Positions 1 to 8,562 of a DNA stretch of 64,000 nt are shown here, in pieces. Made by a program: the position numbers and the translations under genes. Location: assembly GCF_020171345.1 (NCBI RefSeq), contig NZ_JAIUZM010000001.1, forward strand, positions 496,001 through 560,000, given 5' to 3'. The notes beneath the pieces are model-generated. The model worked only from the letters and a program-made list of their open reading frames with translations. It was not told the DNA's origin and ran no database searches. The DNA is from Microbulbifer agarilyticus. Its GTDB lineage: Bacteria; Pseudomonadota; Gammaproteobacteria; Pseudomonadales; Cellvibrionaceae. Position 1 is the stretch's first letter. Each line of letters starts with the position of its first letter.

Positions 1-713
1 TCATCCGCCACCTGCAGCCACTGTCTGAGGGCGACCGCAATTGCTGGCTGGACTTCGCCAAACAACATCAGCTGCACCTTTACCTGCAGGGTGAACAGGG
101 CGATGCCAACACGCACAAGGCCTGGCCCGAGTCCGGCCCGGCGCGTTTGAACTATGCGTTACCCGCGTTCGACCTGACCCTGAATTTTCATCCGCAGGAT
201 TTCATTCAGGTGAATTTTGAAATCAACCGACAGATGGTTTCCCTGGCGCTGGAACTGCTGGATGTACAAGCGGAAGACCGGGTGCTGGACCTGTTCTGTG
301 GCCTCGGCAACTTCACCCTGCCACTGGCCACCCGCGCGCGCGAAGTGGTTGGCGTGGAGGGGCTGTTTTCACTGACCGAGCGCGCGCGAGAAAATGCGTC
401 TGCCAACGGCATCGACAATATCCGCTTCCAGGCCGCCGACCTGACCGAAGACTTCTCCCGCAGTCCCTGGGCGCGCGGCGGCTTCGACCGCATCCTGCTG
501 GACCCGCCACGCAACGGCGCGCTGGAAGTGGTGCGCAAGATCGGCCAGTTCAACGCCAAGGCCATCCTGTACATTTCCTGCAACCCCGCCACCCTGGCGC
601 GGGATACCGCGGAACTTATCCAACAGGGCTACGTCCTGCGTAAAGCCGGGGTAATGGACATGTTCCCCCACACCACCCACGTGGAATCCATCGCCCTGTT
701 CGAAAAGGCCTGA
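1..713 (+). CDS. rlmD: 23S rRNA (uracil-1939-C5)-methyltransferase RlmD, 3' part
   Basis: This is the C-terminal part of an RlmD/RumA-type enzyme, which uses S-adenosylmethionine to methylate C5 of U1939 in 23S rRNA. The reading frame is open from base 3, so the start lies before the window. The SAM-binding motif DLFCGLGNF is followed by LDPPRNGA and by YISCNPATLARD, which carries the conserved catalytic cysteine of the RNA m5U methyltransferases. RlmC and TrmA share the fold; the DLFCGLGNFTLPLA form and the SCNPATLARD block fit RlmD best. The N-terminal TRAM and iron-sulfur region cannot be seen. A 7-bp hairpin (707-725) spans the stop codon but has no U tract. Confidence 0.9.
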   Translation, partial: IRHLQPLSEGDRNCWLDFAKQHQLHLYLQGEQGDANTHKAWPESGPARLNYALPAFDLTLNFHPQDFIQVNFEINRQMVSLALELLDVQAEDRVLDLFCGLGNFTLPLATRAREVVGVEGLFSLTERARENASANGIDNIRFQAADLTEDFSRSPWARGGFDRILLDPPRNGALEVVRKIGQFNAKAILYISCNPATLARDTAELIQQGYVLRKAGVMDMFPHTTHVESIALFEKA

Positions 714-792
714 CCCAGTCAGGCCCTCCAGTTCACCTATAAGCACGTGAACAATACAGAACCGGCGGTCAATCTTTTTGCAAACACACCTA

Positions 793-819
793 TTGTGACA
801 ATCCTGCTTCCGGTATAAT
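793..819 (+). promoter_or_regulatory. sigma70-type promoter of ssrA
   Basis: A perfect -10 hexamer TATAAT lies at 814-819 and a -35-like TTGTGA at 793-798, 15 bases apart. Transcription would begin about 30 bases before the mature tmRNA 5' end, as expected for a processed precursor. The spacing is short, so the -35 assignment is less certain than the -10. Confidence 0.6.
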
Positions 820-856
820 TACTAATACGCCTACGAGATTCGTAGACGCCGATTCC

Positions 857-1246
857 GGGGATGACTTGGATTCGACGCCGGTGACGAAACCATGGGTGCA
901 TGCCGTGAGGGTAGCGAATCACGTAAATCCAAAGCTGCATTTTATTAGTTGCCAACGACGACAACTACGGTGCCCAACTCGCTGCGTAAGCAGCTTGTGA
1001 AGCACTAACTAAGGGTTCGTCCCTTAGCGGCCCTCAGCAAGGTTCCAGTACCGCGCTGTTGGCTGTTATACAGAACTGGATCGCCGTGACACTTATCTGA
1101 GGTAGATCGGTTAAAACTTTTTCAGAATCGTCTGCTACGTCCTGCCCGTTGGGCTGTAGTGGATTAAATCAATAGACGGAACTAAGCATGTAGAGCCTCT
1201 GGCGGAGTGCTGACGGACGCGGGTTCGACTCCCGCCATCTCCACCA
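857..1246 (+). ncRNA. ssrA: transfer-messenger RNA (tmRNA)
   Basis: tmRNA rescues stalled ribosomes and adds a degradation tag to the unfinished protein. The acceptor stem is visible: GGGGATG at the 5' end pairs with CATCTCC just before the 3' ACCA. The T arm GGGTTCGACTCCC lies near the 3' end and the conserved GGATTCGACGCC block near the 5' end. The tag frame at 951-989 reads ANDDNYGAQLAA then TAA. The size of about 390 nt fits a one-piece gammaproteobacterial tmRNA. It is preceded by a TATAAT promoter and followed by a strong terminator. Confidence 0.97.
951..989 (+). other. tmRNA proteolysis-tag reading frame
   Basis: The resume codon GCC at 951 starts a frame that reads ANDDNYGAQLAA and ends at TAA (987-989). 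The ANDDNY start and LAA end match the family. A GAQ segment makes the tag two residues longer than the E. coli form. The LAA end is the part read by ClpXP-type proteases. Confidence 0.9.
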
Positions 1247-1270
1247 ATCAAAGGTCTTAGATGGCCTCAA

Positions 1271-1303
1271 AAGCCGCAGCCTGAAAGGGCCTGCGGCTTT
1301 TTT
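1271..1303 (+). terminator. rho-independent terminator after ssrA
   Basis: A 9-bp stem, AAGCCGCAG (1271-1279) with CTGCGGCTT (1291-1299), is followed by a run of T to 1303. It lies 25 bases after the tmRNA 3' end. Confidence 0.9.
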
Positions 1304-1393
1304 GTGTCTATGAGGAACCAGGGCGTGTCGCTGCACTTGTTACTCTTAAATTCCTCGAGTGTACCAGGGTCATTTTCGCCCCCAAGGGCACAA

Positions 1394-1825
1394 TCAACTA
1401 CGAGGGGTCTGGTAAGCTCGCTGCACCACTGCCAACACCACCGCGGTTGTCCATCCAAACATGATGATACCGATGGCAGCCTGGAAGGATGACAATAGAC
1501 GCAGGCTGCTCTCCAAGACGATATCGCCGAAGCCCAAGGTGGTGTAAGTCACCATGGAAAAGTAGAGCGCAGGTTCCGCTTCGCTGAATGCTCCGAGCCA
1601 CCGATATACCCGCGCCCAGGTCATTACTTCAAGCACCGAAGCGAAAAACATGAGTAGTACCACGGCGGACACCACGATCGGTCTTCCAACAGGCAGCAAG
1701 GGATGTGCAGAATGCAATCCGGCAACATGACGGCTCCAACGAATTGCAATTGTCATCGCTACCGCATGTATCAGTGTATTCACCACCAGCAATGCCGATG
1801 CGATTAACAATGTTTTAATCAGCAT
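1394..1825 (-). CDS. two-TM potassium-channel-like protein
   Basis: A 143-residue membrane protein with the pore signature TYTTLGFGDI, the TxGxGD-type selectivity filter of the ion_trans_2 (K+ channel pore) family. Hydrophobic segments sit before and after the pore loop, as in two-TM channels, with an extra N-terminal helix. No cytoplasmic regulatory domain is present. The reading frame extends upstream into the preceding gene, but ATG at 1825 has a GAGG Shine-Dalgarno in front and gives a normal hydrophobic N terminus. It is the last gene of a minus-strand efflux operon, 19 bases after the outer-membrane factor. Ion specificity is inferred from the filter only. Confidence 0.75.
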   Translation of the reverse strand: MLIKTLLIASALLVVNTLIHAVAMTIAIRWSRHVAGLHSAHPLLPVGRPIVVSAVVLLMFFASVLEVMTWARVYRWLGAFSEAEPALYFSMVTYTTLGFGDIVLESSLRLLSSFQAAIGIIMFGWTTAVVLAVVQRAYQTPRS

Positions 1826-1844
1826 TTTTCGCCTCAGCCATCTC

Positions 1845-3377
1845 TCACTCCTGAAATACCTTGCGCCAATATCCTGTGCGTTGCAGCATCTCTTCACGAG
1901 TTTCCGGTGGTACCAGTTCCAGTGGCGAAAGATTTTCTCGCACTTCCCAACCTCCACCAAGCGCTCGATAAACTTGCACCAGGCTGGCCGCTACCGCGCC
2001 GCGTGACTGCGCCAGTTGATCTTGCTGGTTCGCATCCGCGGTGAGTGTTGTGATCACCGTGTTAAAACCAACCAGCCCATTTGTGTATTGCGCTGTAGAT
2101 AGTTCCACCGAGCGTCGGGATGCAGAGGCAGCGCGCTCGATCATAACCAGCTGCTGGTGTGATTTCAGGTACGCGACAATCGCATTTTCGGCGTCGACCT
2201 GGGCGTCCAGCACTGTTTGCCGATAATCTTCCAGCAGCTGCTGGAACCGGGCGTCCTGGAGGCGTACATTGCTGCGCAGTCGCCCGTAATTAAACAGATT
2301 CCAGACAAATCCGCCGGCAATGCTCCAGGTTTCAGTCTCACCTTCAAACAGCTGGCCGATTTCAGTGGCCCGCGAGCCGATTGCACCGGCAATCGAAAAC
2401 GCTGGGTACAGATCTGCGCGCGCCACACCAATCTGTGCGCCCTGCGCTGCCAACAAACGCTCGGCCCCACGAATATCGGGCCGCTGGCGCAGTAAGTCCT
2501 GAGGCATGCCAATGGCGACTTGCGGAGGCGCGGAGGGAATTCCCTTGGCCACTTCCAGCATCGCCCCCAGACTACCCGGCGGGCGTCCGAGTAGCACACT
2601 GAGTGCGTTCTTTAATTGCTGCAACGTGCTTTCGAGCCCTGGCACAATCGCCTTGGTGTTGTACAGCAACGACTCGGCTTGCTCCGCGTCGAGGTCGCTC
2701 ACTTCTCCGGCGTCTGCCTTCGCACGTGCGATATGAAAACTCTGGGATTGCAGCTGGATGTTTTGTTGCGCCACCTCCAGACGACTCTGTGTAGTACGGA
2801 TCTGTATATAAATCTGTGCGACCTGTGCCACTAGTGAAACCAGCACGCCGTCATATGCTGCCACGCTCGCTTCCATAGATGCTGCAGCGGTGCGCACCTC
2901 GCCACGGAAACGCCCCCACATGTCGAGCTCCCAGGAAACATTAAATCCCACGTCGTAGTCTTCCAGGATAATATTGCTTTCTTTAAAGCGGGCGGCAGAG
3001 CCGGTGAGTTGCTGCAGCTGTGGGAATTGGTTCCCTACCGCAATGGCTAGCACTTGCTGTGATTGCATCACGCGTAATGTCGCGGAGCGCAAGCTGAGGT
3101 TTTGTTCAAGCGCTAACGCAACCAGCTCATCCAGCAGTGGGTCGGAAAATGCCTGTTCCCACCACAACGGCATCATCGGTGCGTTGCTACTGACCTCTGC
3201 AGCACCGTGCTCAATCCAATTATCAGCCACCGGGGCGGCGGGCGGTAGATAGTCCGGGCCCAATGTGCAGCCGGCCACCGCTACACTAATTGTCACAACG
3301 GTTGCCGCTAGTGGCGACAACACGCCTCTATTCGCAGCACCGTAATTAATGTGGCTCTGTAACACGGGCTGCATCAT
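1845..3377 (-). CDS. outer-membrane efflux lipoprotein, NodT/OprM family
   Basis: This 510-residue protein is the outer-membrane channel of a tripartite efflux system. It has a lipoprotein-type N terminus with the lipobox VAGC, then GPDYLPPAAP, typical of NodT-family factors. The body contains two related halves of long alpha helices with the family motifs LRQRPDIRGAERLLAAQGAQIGVARA and DARFQQLLEDYRQTVLDAQVDAENAI in order. The first ATG at 3377 overlaps the end of the adaptor gene by 32 bases; an internal GTG (about residue 19) just before the signal peptide is an alternative start. The partner adaptor and FUSC pump are directly upstream in the same operon. Confidence 0.9.
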   Translation of the reverse strand: MMQPVLQSHINYGAANRGVLSPLAATVVTISVAVAGCTLGPDYLPPAAPVADNWIEHGAAEVSSNAPMMPLWWEQAFSDPLLDELVALALEQNLSLRSATLRVMQSQQVLAIAVGNQFPQLQQLTGSAARFKESNIILEDYDVGFNVSWELDMWGRFRGEVRTAAASMEASVAAYDGVLVSLVAQVAQIYIQIRTTQSRLEVAQQNIQLQSQSFHIARAKADAGEVSDLDAEQAESLLYNTKAIVPGLESTLQQLKNALSVLLGRPPGSLGAMLEVAKGIPSAPPQVAIGMPQDLLRQRPDIRGAERLLAAQGAQIGVARADLYPAFSIAGAIGSRATEIGQLFEGETETWSIAGGFVWNLFNYGRLRSNVRLQDARFQQLLEDYRQTVLDAQVDAENAIVAYLKSHQQLVMIERAASASRRSVELSTAQYTNGLVGFNTVITTLTADANQQDQLAQSRGAVAASLVQVYRALGGGWEVRENLSPLELVPPETREEMLQRTGYWRKVFQE

Positions 3378-4464
3378 CCGTTTTTTCGGTTCCGCCGAAA
3401 ACCTGCACGGAACAGCTGGTACCCACTCGCAGCATTACTCCATCCGGTACATCGTGCAGCGAAACTTTGACAGGGACTCGCTGGGCCAGTCGGATCCACT
3501 CGAAGGTGGGGCGCACTTCCGGAAGCAGGTCGCGCCCGGTGGTGCCATCCTGCTGGGCGATGCCCCAGCCAATACTCTCCACCCGTCCTTCTAGGGGCCG
3601 ATCGGGGTAACTCATCAGGGTAACCCGTGCACGGTCGCCCGGCTGGATTCTCGCCAACGCGGTTTCACGAAAAAAGCCCTCGATCCAGTAGCTTTCGGTA
3701 TCGACCAGTGCGAGCACCGGTTGGTTTGCCACCGCGTGGCTGCCAACGCGCAGGTTCAGGTTGGTGACATAACCGGAGACCGGCGCGGTGACGCGTGCAA
3801 ACTCCACGTTCAGTTGCGCTTCGCGCACCGTTGCGCGTGCCGCTCGGATATTTGGGTTGGCAGCACCAAGTTCACCCAGTTTTGCGCGTGCCTCATCGAG
3901 CTGTGCCGATGCACTGGTAAAATTGGCGTGCGCCTGTATCAGTGCCGCTTCGGCCCCCTTGCGACGCTCCAGGGAAATTGTGTGCTGTGCCAGTGCACGC
4001 TCTACCTGCTTTTGGGATGTGGCGCGCTGCGGCAACAAGCGCTGCTGGCGCTGTAATTCCGCTTCATTTTTCTGAATCTCAGCATCGACCTCGTTAATCG
4101 TGATCTCCGCCCGCCGTACTGCGGCGCGTGCGACTTCAAGCTGAGCGGCCACCGATGCGACGTTTTGCTCCTGAGCGAGATAACTGTCATCGGTGCGATC
4201 GTACTCCGCACGGGCTCTTTCAAGCTGGGCGGAAAATGGGCGCGGATCAATTTGGAAAAGCAGCGCACCCTGTTCGATAAACTGATTATCCTTAATCCCC
4301 ATCTCCACAACCTGCCCCGAAACATTCGGCGTAACTTGAATCACTGCTGCACGCACCTGACCATCCCTAGTCCAGGGATTCTGCAGGGAATACCGGTATT
4401 TGAGCAGCACAGCGAGGGCCGCGATCAGTACCACCAGGGATGTAAACAGTATTTTTCTTGGCAC
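3346..4464 (-). CDS. HlyD-family membrane fusion protein (AaeA/EmrA-like)
   Basis: The periplasmic adaptor of the efflux system, 372 residues. A single N-terminal TM anchor is followed by a biotinyl-lipoyl-like half (VTPNVSGQVVEMGIKDNQ and the FQIDPRPF motif), a coiled-coil hairpin of about 120 residues, then the second half-motif FARVTAPVSGYVTNLNLRVGSHV and beta barrel. This order matches AaeA and YibH-type adaptors that partner FUSC exporters. The start is a GTG at 4464, ten bases after the DUF1656 gene, with no strong ribosome site, so translational coupling is likely. It feeds into the downstream outer-membrane factor. Confidence 0.9.
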   Translation of the reverse strand: MPRKILFTSLVVLIAALAVLLKYRYSLQNPWTRDGQVRAAVIQVTPNVSGQVVEMGIKDNQFIEQGALLFQIDPRPFSAQLERARAEYDRTDDSYLAQEQNVASVAAQLEVARAAVRRAEITINEVDAEIQKNEAELQRQQRLLPQRATSQKQVERALAQHTISLERRKGAEAALIQAHANFTSASAQLDEARAKLGELGAANPNIRAARATVREAQLNVEFARVTAPVSGYVTNLNLRVGSHAVANQPVLALVDTESYWIEGFFRETALARIQPGDRARVTLMSYPDRPLEGRVESIGWGIAQQDGTTGRDLLPEVRPTFEWIRLAQRVPVKVSLHDVPDGVMLRVGTSCSVQVFGGTEKTDDAARVTEPH

Positions 4465-4473
4465 AGGTAAGAT

Positions 4474-4683
4474 TCAGATTCCGATCAACAGGGTTCCTAC
4501 AAGCAAGGTAAAAATCACACTCATACTGGTGAGTACCAACGCCGGGTGGACAAAGTGGCGAGAGAGTCGGTAGCGGTCCAACAATCGCGCGACAATAAGC
4601 GCCAGTACCACACCAAAGAAAGAGGCTATGAGCATCGGCGACAGGTAAACCCCGGCCAGTGATATCTCATGGGGTACGGGCAT
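4474..4683 (-). CDS. DUF1656 small inner-membrane protein (AaeX-like)
   Basis: A 69-residue protein with two predicted membrane helices and the family opening PHEISLAGVYLSP followed by a central arginine-rich loop (ARLLDRYRLSRHFVHPAL). DUF1656/AaeX proteins are nearly always encoded between a FUSC-type exporter and its HlyD adaptor, and that is exactly its position here (16 bases after the exporter, 9 before the adaptor). Its exact role is unknown. Confidence 0.88.
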   Translation of the reverse strand: MPVPHEISLAGVYLSPMLIASFFGVVLALIVARLLDRYRLSRHFVHPALVLTSMSVIFTLLVGTLLIGI

Positions 4684-4699
4684 ACTTATTCACCACTCA

Positions 4700-6904
4700 C
4701 TATTCGAAGAAGTATTGCTCATCCCACAGACTCCAGTTAATTTCATCGGTCACCCGACACATCTCCACCAGCGTCTGCCCGATACCGCGCAGCAAGCCCG
4801 CGCGGCACAACCACTGCTCGATTTCGTCGGCGCTGGGCACACCGCGCTGCGCCACATCGCTGCGCACAGTGGATTCCATGTCATCCAGTAACTGCTGTAG
4901 GCGCATCGACAGCGCCTGATAATCCACCAGTTTTCCCCTCGAACCATTGAGTGACGCAGCCATCGCCGACAAGGCGTGTGCCACCGATTCTCGCCAGCGC
5001 TGCAAAATATCCGACTCTGCGCAACTTGCCGGACTCTGCGACGCCAGTGACAGCATGAAAAACGCCAGCGCACCCACTCGCTCCACGAGTGAATGCAATG
5101 CATCACGCGACTCATCGGGCAGCAGCCGTGCAGGCACGCGGGATGCCGACTCAGAAATTTTCACTGGAAGTGTAGTCAGTGATTGGGAGAGCGAATTTTC
5201 CCGCCAATCCTCACTTAATCTATCCTTGGGACGGCCGCCCACACGAGCGAAGTGCCCGGCAGAGAGAAAGAAGTGTCTGAGATGACGACGAAACACCTGT
5301 TCCGGTCGTGGTGAGGTGGGAATGTAGGCAGCCAGAGACAACAACAGGAGCACCAGGACAAATACCATGGCGATACTCACCACAGACATGAAGCTATACG
5401 TCTGGGCATTCTGAATACTGGTGACGGCGATAAACACGCACAAAATCAGTACTCTCACCCCCCTTGCCTCCGGGCTGGCAAAGAGCCTGCAAAGCACAAA
5501 GCTGAAACCAAACAGCAGTAAGCCCAACTGCCAGAATGCATGCAGCTTCGGCATGACGAGCAGATAGATCGGTGCCGCCAGTAGGATCGCCAGCAGCACG
5601 GGCACCAGCAGCCGTCGGGGGGGAACGTGCGGCGCTGTCGCCATCACCAGCGCAAAAACCCCGGTCAGAGTAACCAGGGTGGGCCCTGCTGGTACACCTT
5701 CGACATAAATGTATATCAGATAGGCAGCCCACAGTGAGCCGATCACCCGCAGGGTTGCTATCAGGCGATCGCGGTCCAGGGTCCAATGGCTGGCGACGCT
5801 TCGCGGCTTATCGTTTCCCTCCAAAGCGGTCACATCTCCTGCGGACAGGGCGACCGACCGATGGCCATTAATATCTGCGCGCAACGACAACAGCGCCCGA
5901 CTCAGCGTGTCCAATTGAATAAATTGGCGGCGAATCATCGCGAGATTCCCGGCATCATAAAGTGACAGCGAATCCCTGCCAGATTTTTCCACACCCAAAG
6001 CGAACGTTTTTTCCACAGAAGCGACGTGACCGGAGTCCGGTGGCGTCGCGAGCACATCGAATCGCCTCTGCATGCTCTGATCAAAGTCCGGTTGTGACGG
6101 AATCAGCGCTTGTATCTGCTGCAGGGTGCGCCCCGGGGCAAGCAGGGCCAGCTGTTCCAGGCACTCGGTCAGCGTTTTGCAGTGAGCGACATATTGCTGC
6201 CACTCTGCACGCACCTCCCAAATGTCGTAACTGTCGGCGATGGCCGCGTTGAGGAGGCTGTCCAAACTGCGATGCGCTGCGGCCAAGTCCCCTAGCTGGG
6301 CCCTCGTTTTGGCCATATTCGCTGGTCCGTGTCGCTCAACAACGATTTTCTGGTAAAGCGCACGTTGCTTCTGGTGCAGCGCTGCAACAGCATCGCGAAA
6401 GTCGTCAGCGCTACGGCAGGGCCAAAGCAGCATCGCCACCAAACTGTAAATCAACACACCCAGACCGGTTTGCTGCGCACGCAATACAGCAGTATCAAAT
6501 GCGCTATCGTGTGACGTCGCTGCACCGACACAAATTATCACACTGGAAAAACCACAGACCTGCCAGAAATACCCACGTGTGGAACCCAGCATCAAATACG
6601 CACAGCACCCTACCCACAGAGAGAGTGCGGTCATGAACAGCCAGCGATCCTGAGGGAAGAGCCCTACCAGCACCAGAGCCGCAATCGCGGCGACCAGCGT
6701 GCCCAGTATGCGCATCGCCCCCTTATTCAGAGAAAGGCCAAGGGAGCTCAGGCTGACTACCGCAACCGCCAGGCCCGCCCACATGGGCTTTTCCCAATTG
6801 GCCTGTAGCGCGATCCAGTAGGTCAGCACCAATGCCAACGCCGTTTTTACAGCCTCACGAGTGGCTGCAGACCGCAACGCATTGGAGATTGTTGTCGTAA
6901 CCAT
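4700..6904 (-). CDS. FUSC-family aromatic acid/drug exporter (AaeB-like)
   Basis: A 734-residue inner-membrane pump of the FUSC/AaeB type. It has two blocks of membrane helices, residues about 15-165 and 375-525, each followed by a soluble region. The N-terminal block carries KTALALVLTYWIALQ and WAGLAVAVVS, the family's first-repeat pattern; the second block (LRVIGSLWAAYLIYIYVEGVPAG) repeats it. Family members export aromatic carboxylic acids such as p-hydroxybenzoate or act in drug efflux; the substrate here cannot be read from sequence. It starts two bases after the stop of the antiporter gene and belongs to the same operon as DUF1656, the adaptor and the outer-membrane factor. Confidence 0.88.
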   Translation of the reverse strand: MVTTTISNALRSAATREAVKTALALVLTYWIALQANWEKPMWAGLAVAVVSLSSLGLSLNKGAMRILGTLVAAIAALVLVGLFPQDRWLFMTALSLWVGCCAYLMLGSTRGYFWQVCGFSSVIICVGAATSHDSAFDTAVLRAQQTGLGVLIYSLVAMLLWPCRSADDFRDAVAALHQKQRALYQKIVVERHGPANMAKTRAQLGDLAAAHRSLDSLLNAAIADSYDIWEVRAEWQQYVAHCKTLTECLEQLALLAPGRTLQQIQALIPSQPDFDQSMQRRFDVLATPPDSGHVASVEKTFALGVEKSGRDSLSLYDAGNLAMIRRQFIQLDTLSRALLSLRADINGHRSVALSAGDVTALEGNDKPRSVASHWTLDRDRLIATLRVIGSLWAAYLIYIYVEGVPAGPTLVTLTGVFALVMATAPHVPPRRLLVPVLLAILLAAPIYLLVMPKLHAFWQLGLLLFGFSFVLCRLFASPEARGVRVLILCVFIAVTSIQNAQTYSFMSVVSIAMVFVLVLLLLSLAAYIPTSPRPEQVFRRHLRHFFLSAGHFARVGGRPKDRLSEDWRENSLSQSLTTLPVKISESASRVPARLLPDESRDALHSLVERVGALAFFMLSLASQSPASCAESDILQRWRESVAHALSAMAASLNGSRGKLVDYQALSMRLQQLLDDMESTVRSDVAQRGVPSADEIEQWLCRAGLLRGIGQTLVEMCRVTDEINWSLWDEQYFFE

Positions 6905-6906
6905 CG

Positions 6907-8124
6907 TTAACGCGGAGCCTTGTCCGATCGCGCGTCATCACGTCCCAATCGCGTAGCGAAGGAGTTCGCGGTGATACCGTGTGCGATGACGCTGAGCAAA
7001 ATGGTGACGCATACCGTCAGGGTCAGTGTGTCGTTCCCCGGCAGGCTCTGATCCAGCACCATGACACCAAACACAATACTCGCGAGGCCCCTTGGTCCGA
7101 ACCAGCCCATAAACAGTTTCTCCCGAACACTGGATCCGGTACCGGTGAGGCACAAATAGACCGGAAGCATACGTATCACGGTCAAACTCAACAGTGCGTA
7201 CAGCACCACTTCCCAGCTCAACTGTGCCAGTGCCTTGCCGACTACCCCCGCACCAAATGCTACCCAAGTCAGCAGCGCCAAGACGTCCCCGGTACCCTCG
7301 GCAGCCATCAGCAGGTCATGCTTCTCTGCCCGTGCGAGCCATCCAAACAGCAGCCCACCACTAAATGCCGCGATAAAACCACTACCCCCAACCCATTGGG
7401 CGGTGCCAAAACACCCGAGAGCCATAGTGATCACCGGCAACTGCTGCCAGGTATCGAGGATCCAGCCCCGGCGGATCGCCGCGCGTAACAAGCTGGTTAA
7501 TGCTGCGGTCAAACCGATTCCCACCAGCAGCCCGATACCCAGCTCTTCAAGCACCAACTTGAGCGCCAACGCTCCGGGAGCTTCCGCAGCCGCCTCTCCG
7601 GTCGCCAAAGCGAGGAACACTAAAAGGATCGGCACACAGATGCCGTCGTTAAGGCCACTTTCCGCGTTGAGCCCCTGACGAATATACGACGGCACTGCCG
7701 GGTTCGAGACGACAGCCTTGCCGAGCGCAGCATCAGTAGGCGCCAAAATGGTGGCGAGTACCGCCGCTTCAAAAAATGACAGATGGGGAAAAAGGAAGAC
7801 ACCGGACAGAATGCCCAGCGCGATGGTCAGCGGCAAACCGATTAGCAGCAGCCGTTGGGGGACCGCAATGGTGTGCCGCAACACCTTGAGGTCGGACTTG
7901 GCCGCATCGGAAAATAGAACCAGCGCCAAGGTCAATTCCGCGATTGTACGCAGGTTGCCCGAATCTACCTCGAAGTGCAGTAATCCCAACCCCCATGCGC
8001 CAAACGCCAGTCCAAACAGCGTATAAACCAGCGCGCCATTAATCGGTGTGCGATCTGCGCGCCCACTGACGATGCCGTACAGAAAAACAAACAGCGCCAG
8101 AATAGAAAGATCTACATAGTGCAT
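6907..8124 (-). CDS. CPA1-type Na+(K+)/H+ antiporter (NhaP-like)
   Basis: A 405-residue polytopic membrane protein of the cation:proton antiporter-1 family. The hallmark segments are visible: LAPTDAALG (the ion-binding TD pair), LNAESGLNDGICVP (the conserved ND pair) and WFGPRGLASIVFG near the C terminus. About 12 membrane helices are expected. It is the first gene of the six-gene minus-strand operon that also encodes a FUSC tripartite efflux system and a K+-channel-like protein, which is an unusual association. The preceding region is shared with the divergent GHL10 gene. The transported cation is not determinable from sequence alone. Confidence 0.88.
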   Translation of the reverse strand: MHYVDLSILALFVFLYGIVSGRADRTPINGALVYTLFGLAFGAWGLGLLHFEVDSGNLRTIAELTLALVLFSDAAKSDLKVLRHTIAVPQRLLLIGLPLTIALGILSGVFLFPHLSFFEAAVLATILAPTDAALGKAVVSNPAVPSYIRQGLNAESGLNDGICVPILLVFLALATGEAAAEAPGALALKLVLEELGIGLLVGIGLTAALTSLLRAAIRRGWILDTWQQLPVITMALGCFGTAQWVGGSGFIAAFSGGLLFGWLARAEKHDLLMAAEGTGDVLALLTWVAFGAGVVGKALAQLSWEVVLYALLSLTVIRMLPVYLCLTGTGSSVREKLFMGWFGPRGLASIVFGVMVLDQSLPGNDTLTLTVCVTILLSVIAHGITANSFATRLGRDDARSDKAPR

Positions 8125-8562
8125 GGGACTTCCCGTGTCCTCTTCATCCGCTGCCGAGGAAACAAGGAATGTGAATCAACGACGGCTCTCGACAATATCG
8201 AGCTTAGCGCACTCGGTGAACGGGTGTCGTTTAGCGGTATTCGTCCAACAGCGGTGACATATCCGCCCGACCGATTTCGCCTCCGTCCCGCGACCGGACC
8301 GACGCTCGCCTCCCCCAACGACAGCCACTCGGTGAAGCCCCGTTGACGGTATTTACTTTTGAGTTTTTTTGCGCGAACCCCACAGGCTCAATACCCTGCA
8401 TATAAGGCACGCCTGGCTGCAAGGTTCCCGCCCACAAATCCACTCATCATTTGCATAGAACTTCTGACATTATTGAGACGTCAAAGCATGTCTAGGATAC
8501 TAAGTGCCTGCCGCACCAACCTTCCCGGCTATTTACAACAGTACAACTCAAATAAGTGAATC
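8125..8562. other. divergent intergenic region, no gene seen
   Basis: 438 bases separate the antiporter operon from the GHL10 gene. Short open frames here lack homology-like features and start sites. A plausible promoter for the rightward gene is given separately; no clear leftward promoter was found. Confidence 0.5.
8473..8501 (+). promoter_or_regulatory. possible sigma70 promoter of the GHL10 gene
   Basis: TTGAGA (8473-8478) and GATACT (8496-8501) are 17 bases apart, matching 5/6 and 4/6 of the consensus. The start codon is 62 bases further on. Confidence 0.4.

Noticed and set aside
737-964. 75-codon minus-strand open frame over the ssrA promoter and 5' part
   Set aside because: It overlaps the tmRNA and has no protein features.
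8119-8443. small open frames in the antiporter/GHL10 divergent region
   Set aside because: Several frames overlap on both strands without starts or motifs; the stretch is better explained as a promoter region.
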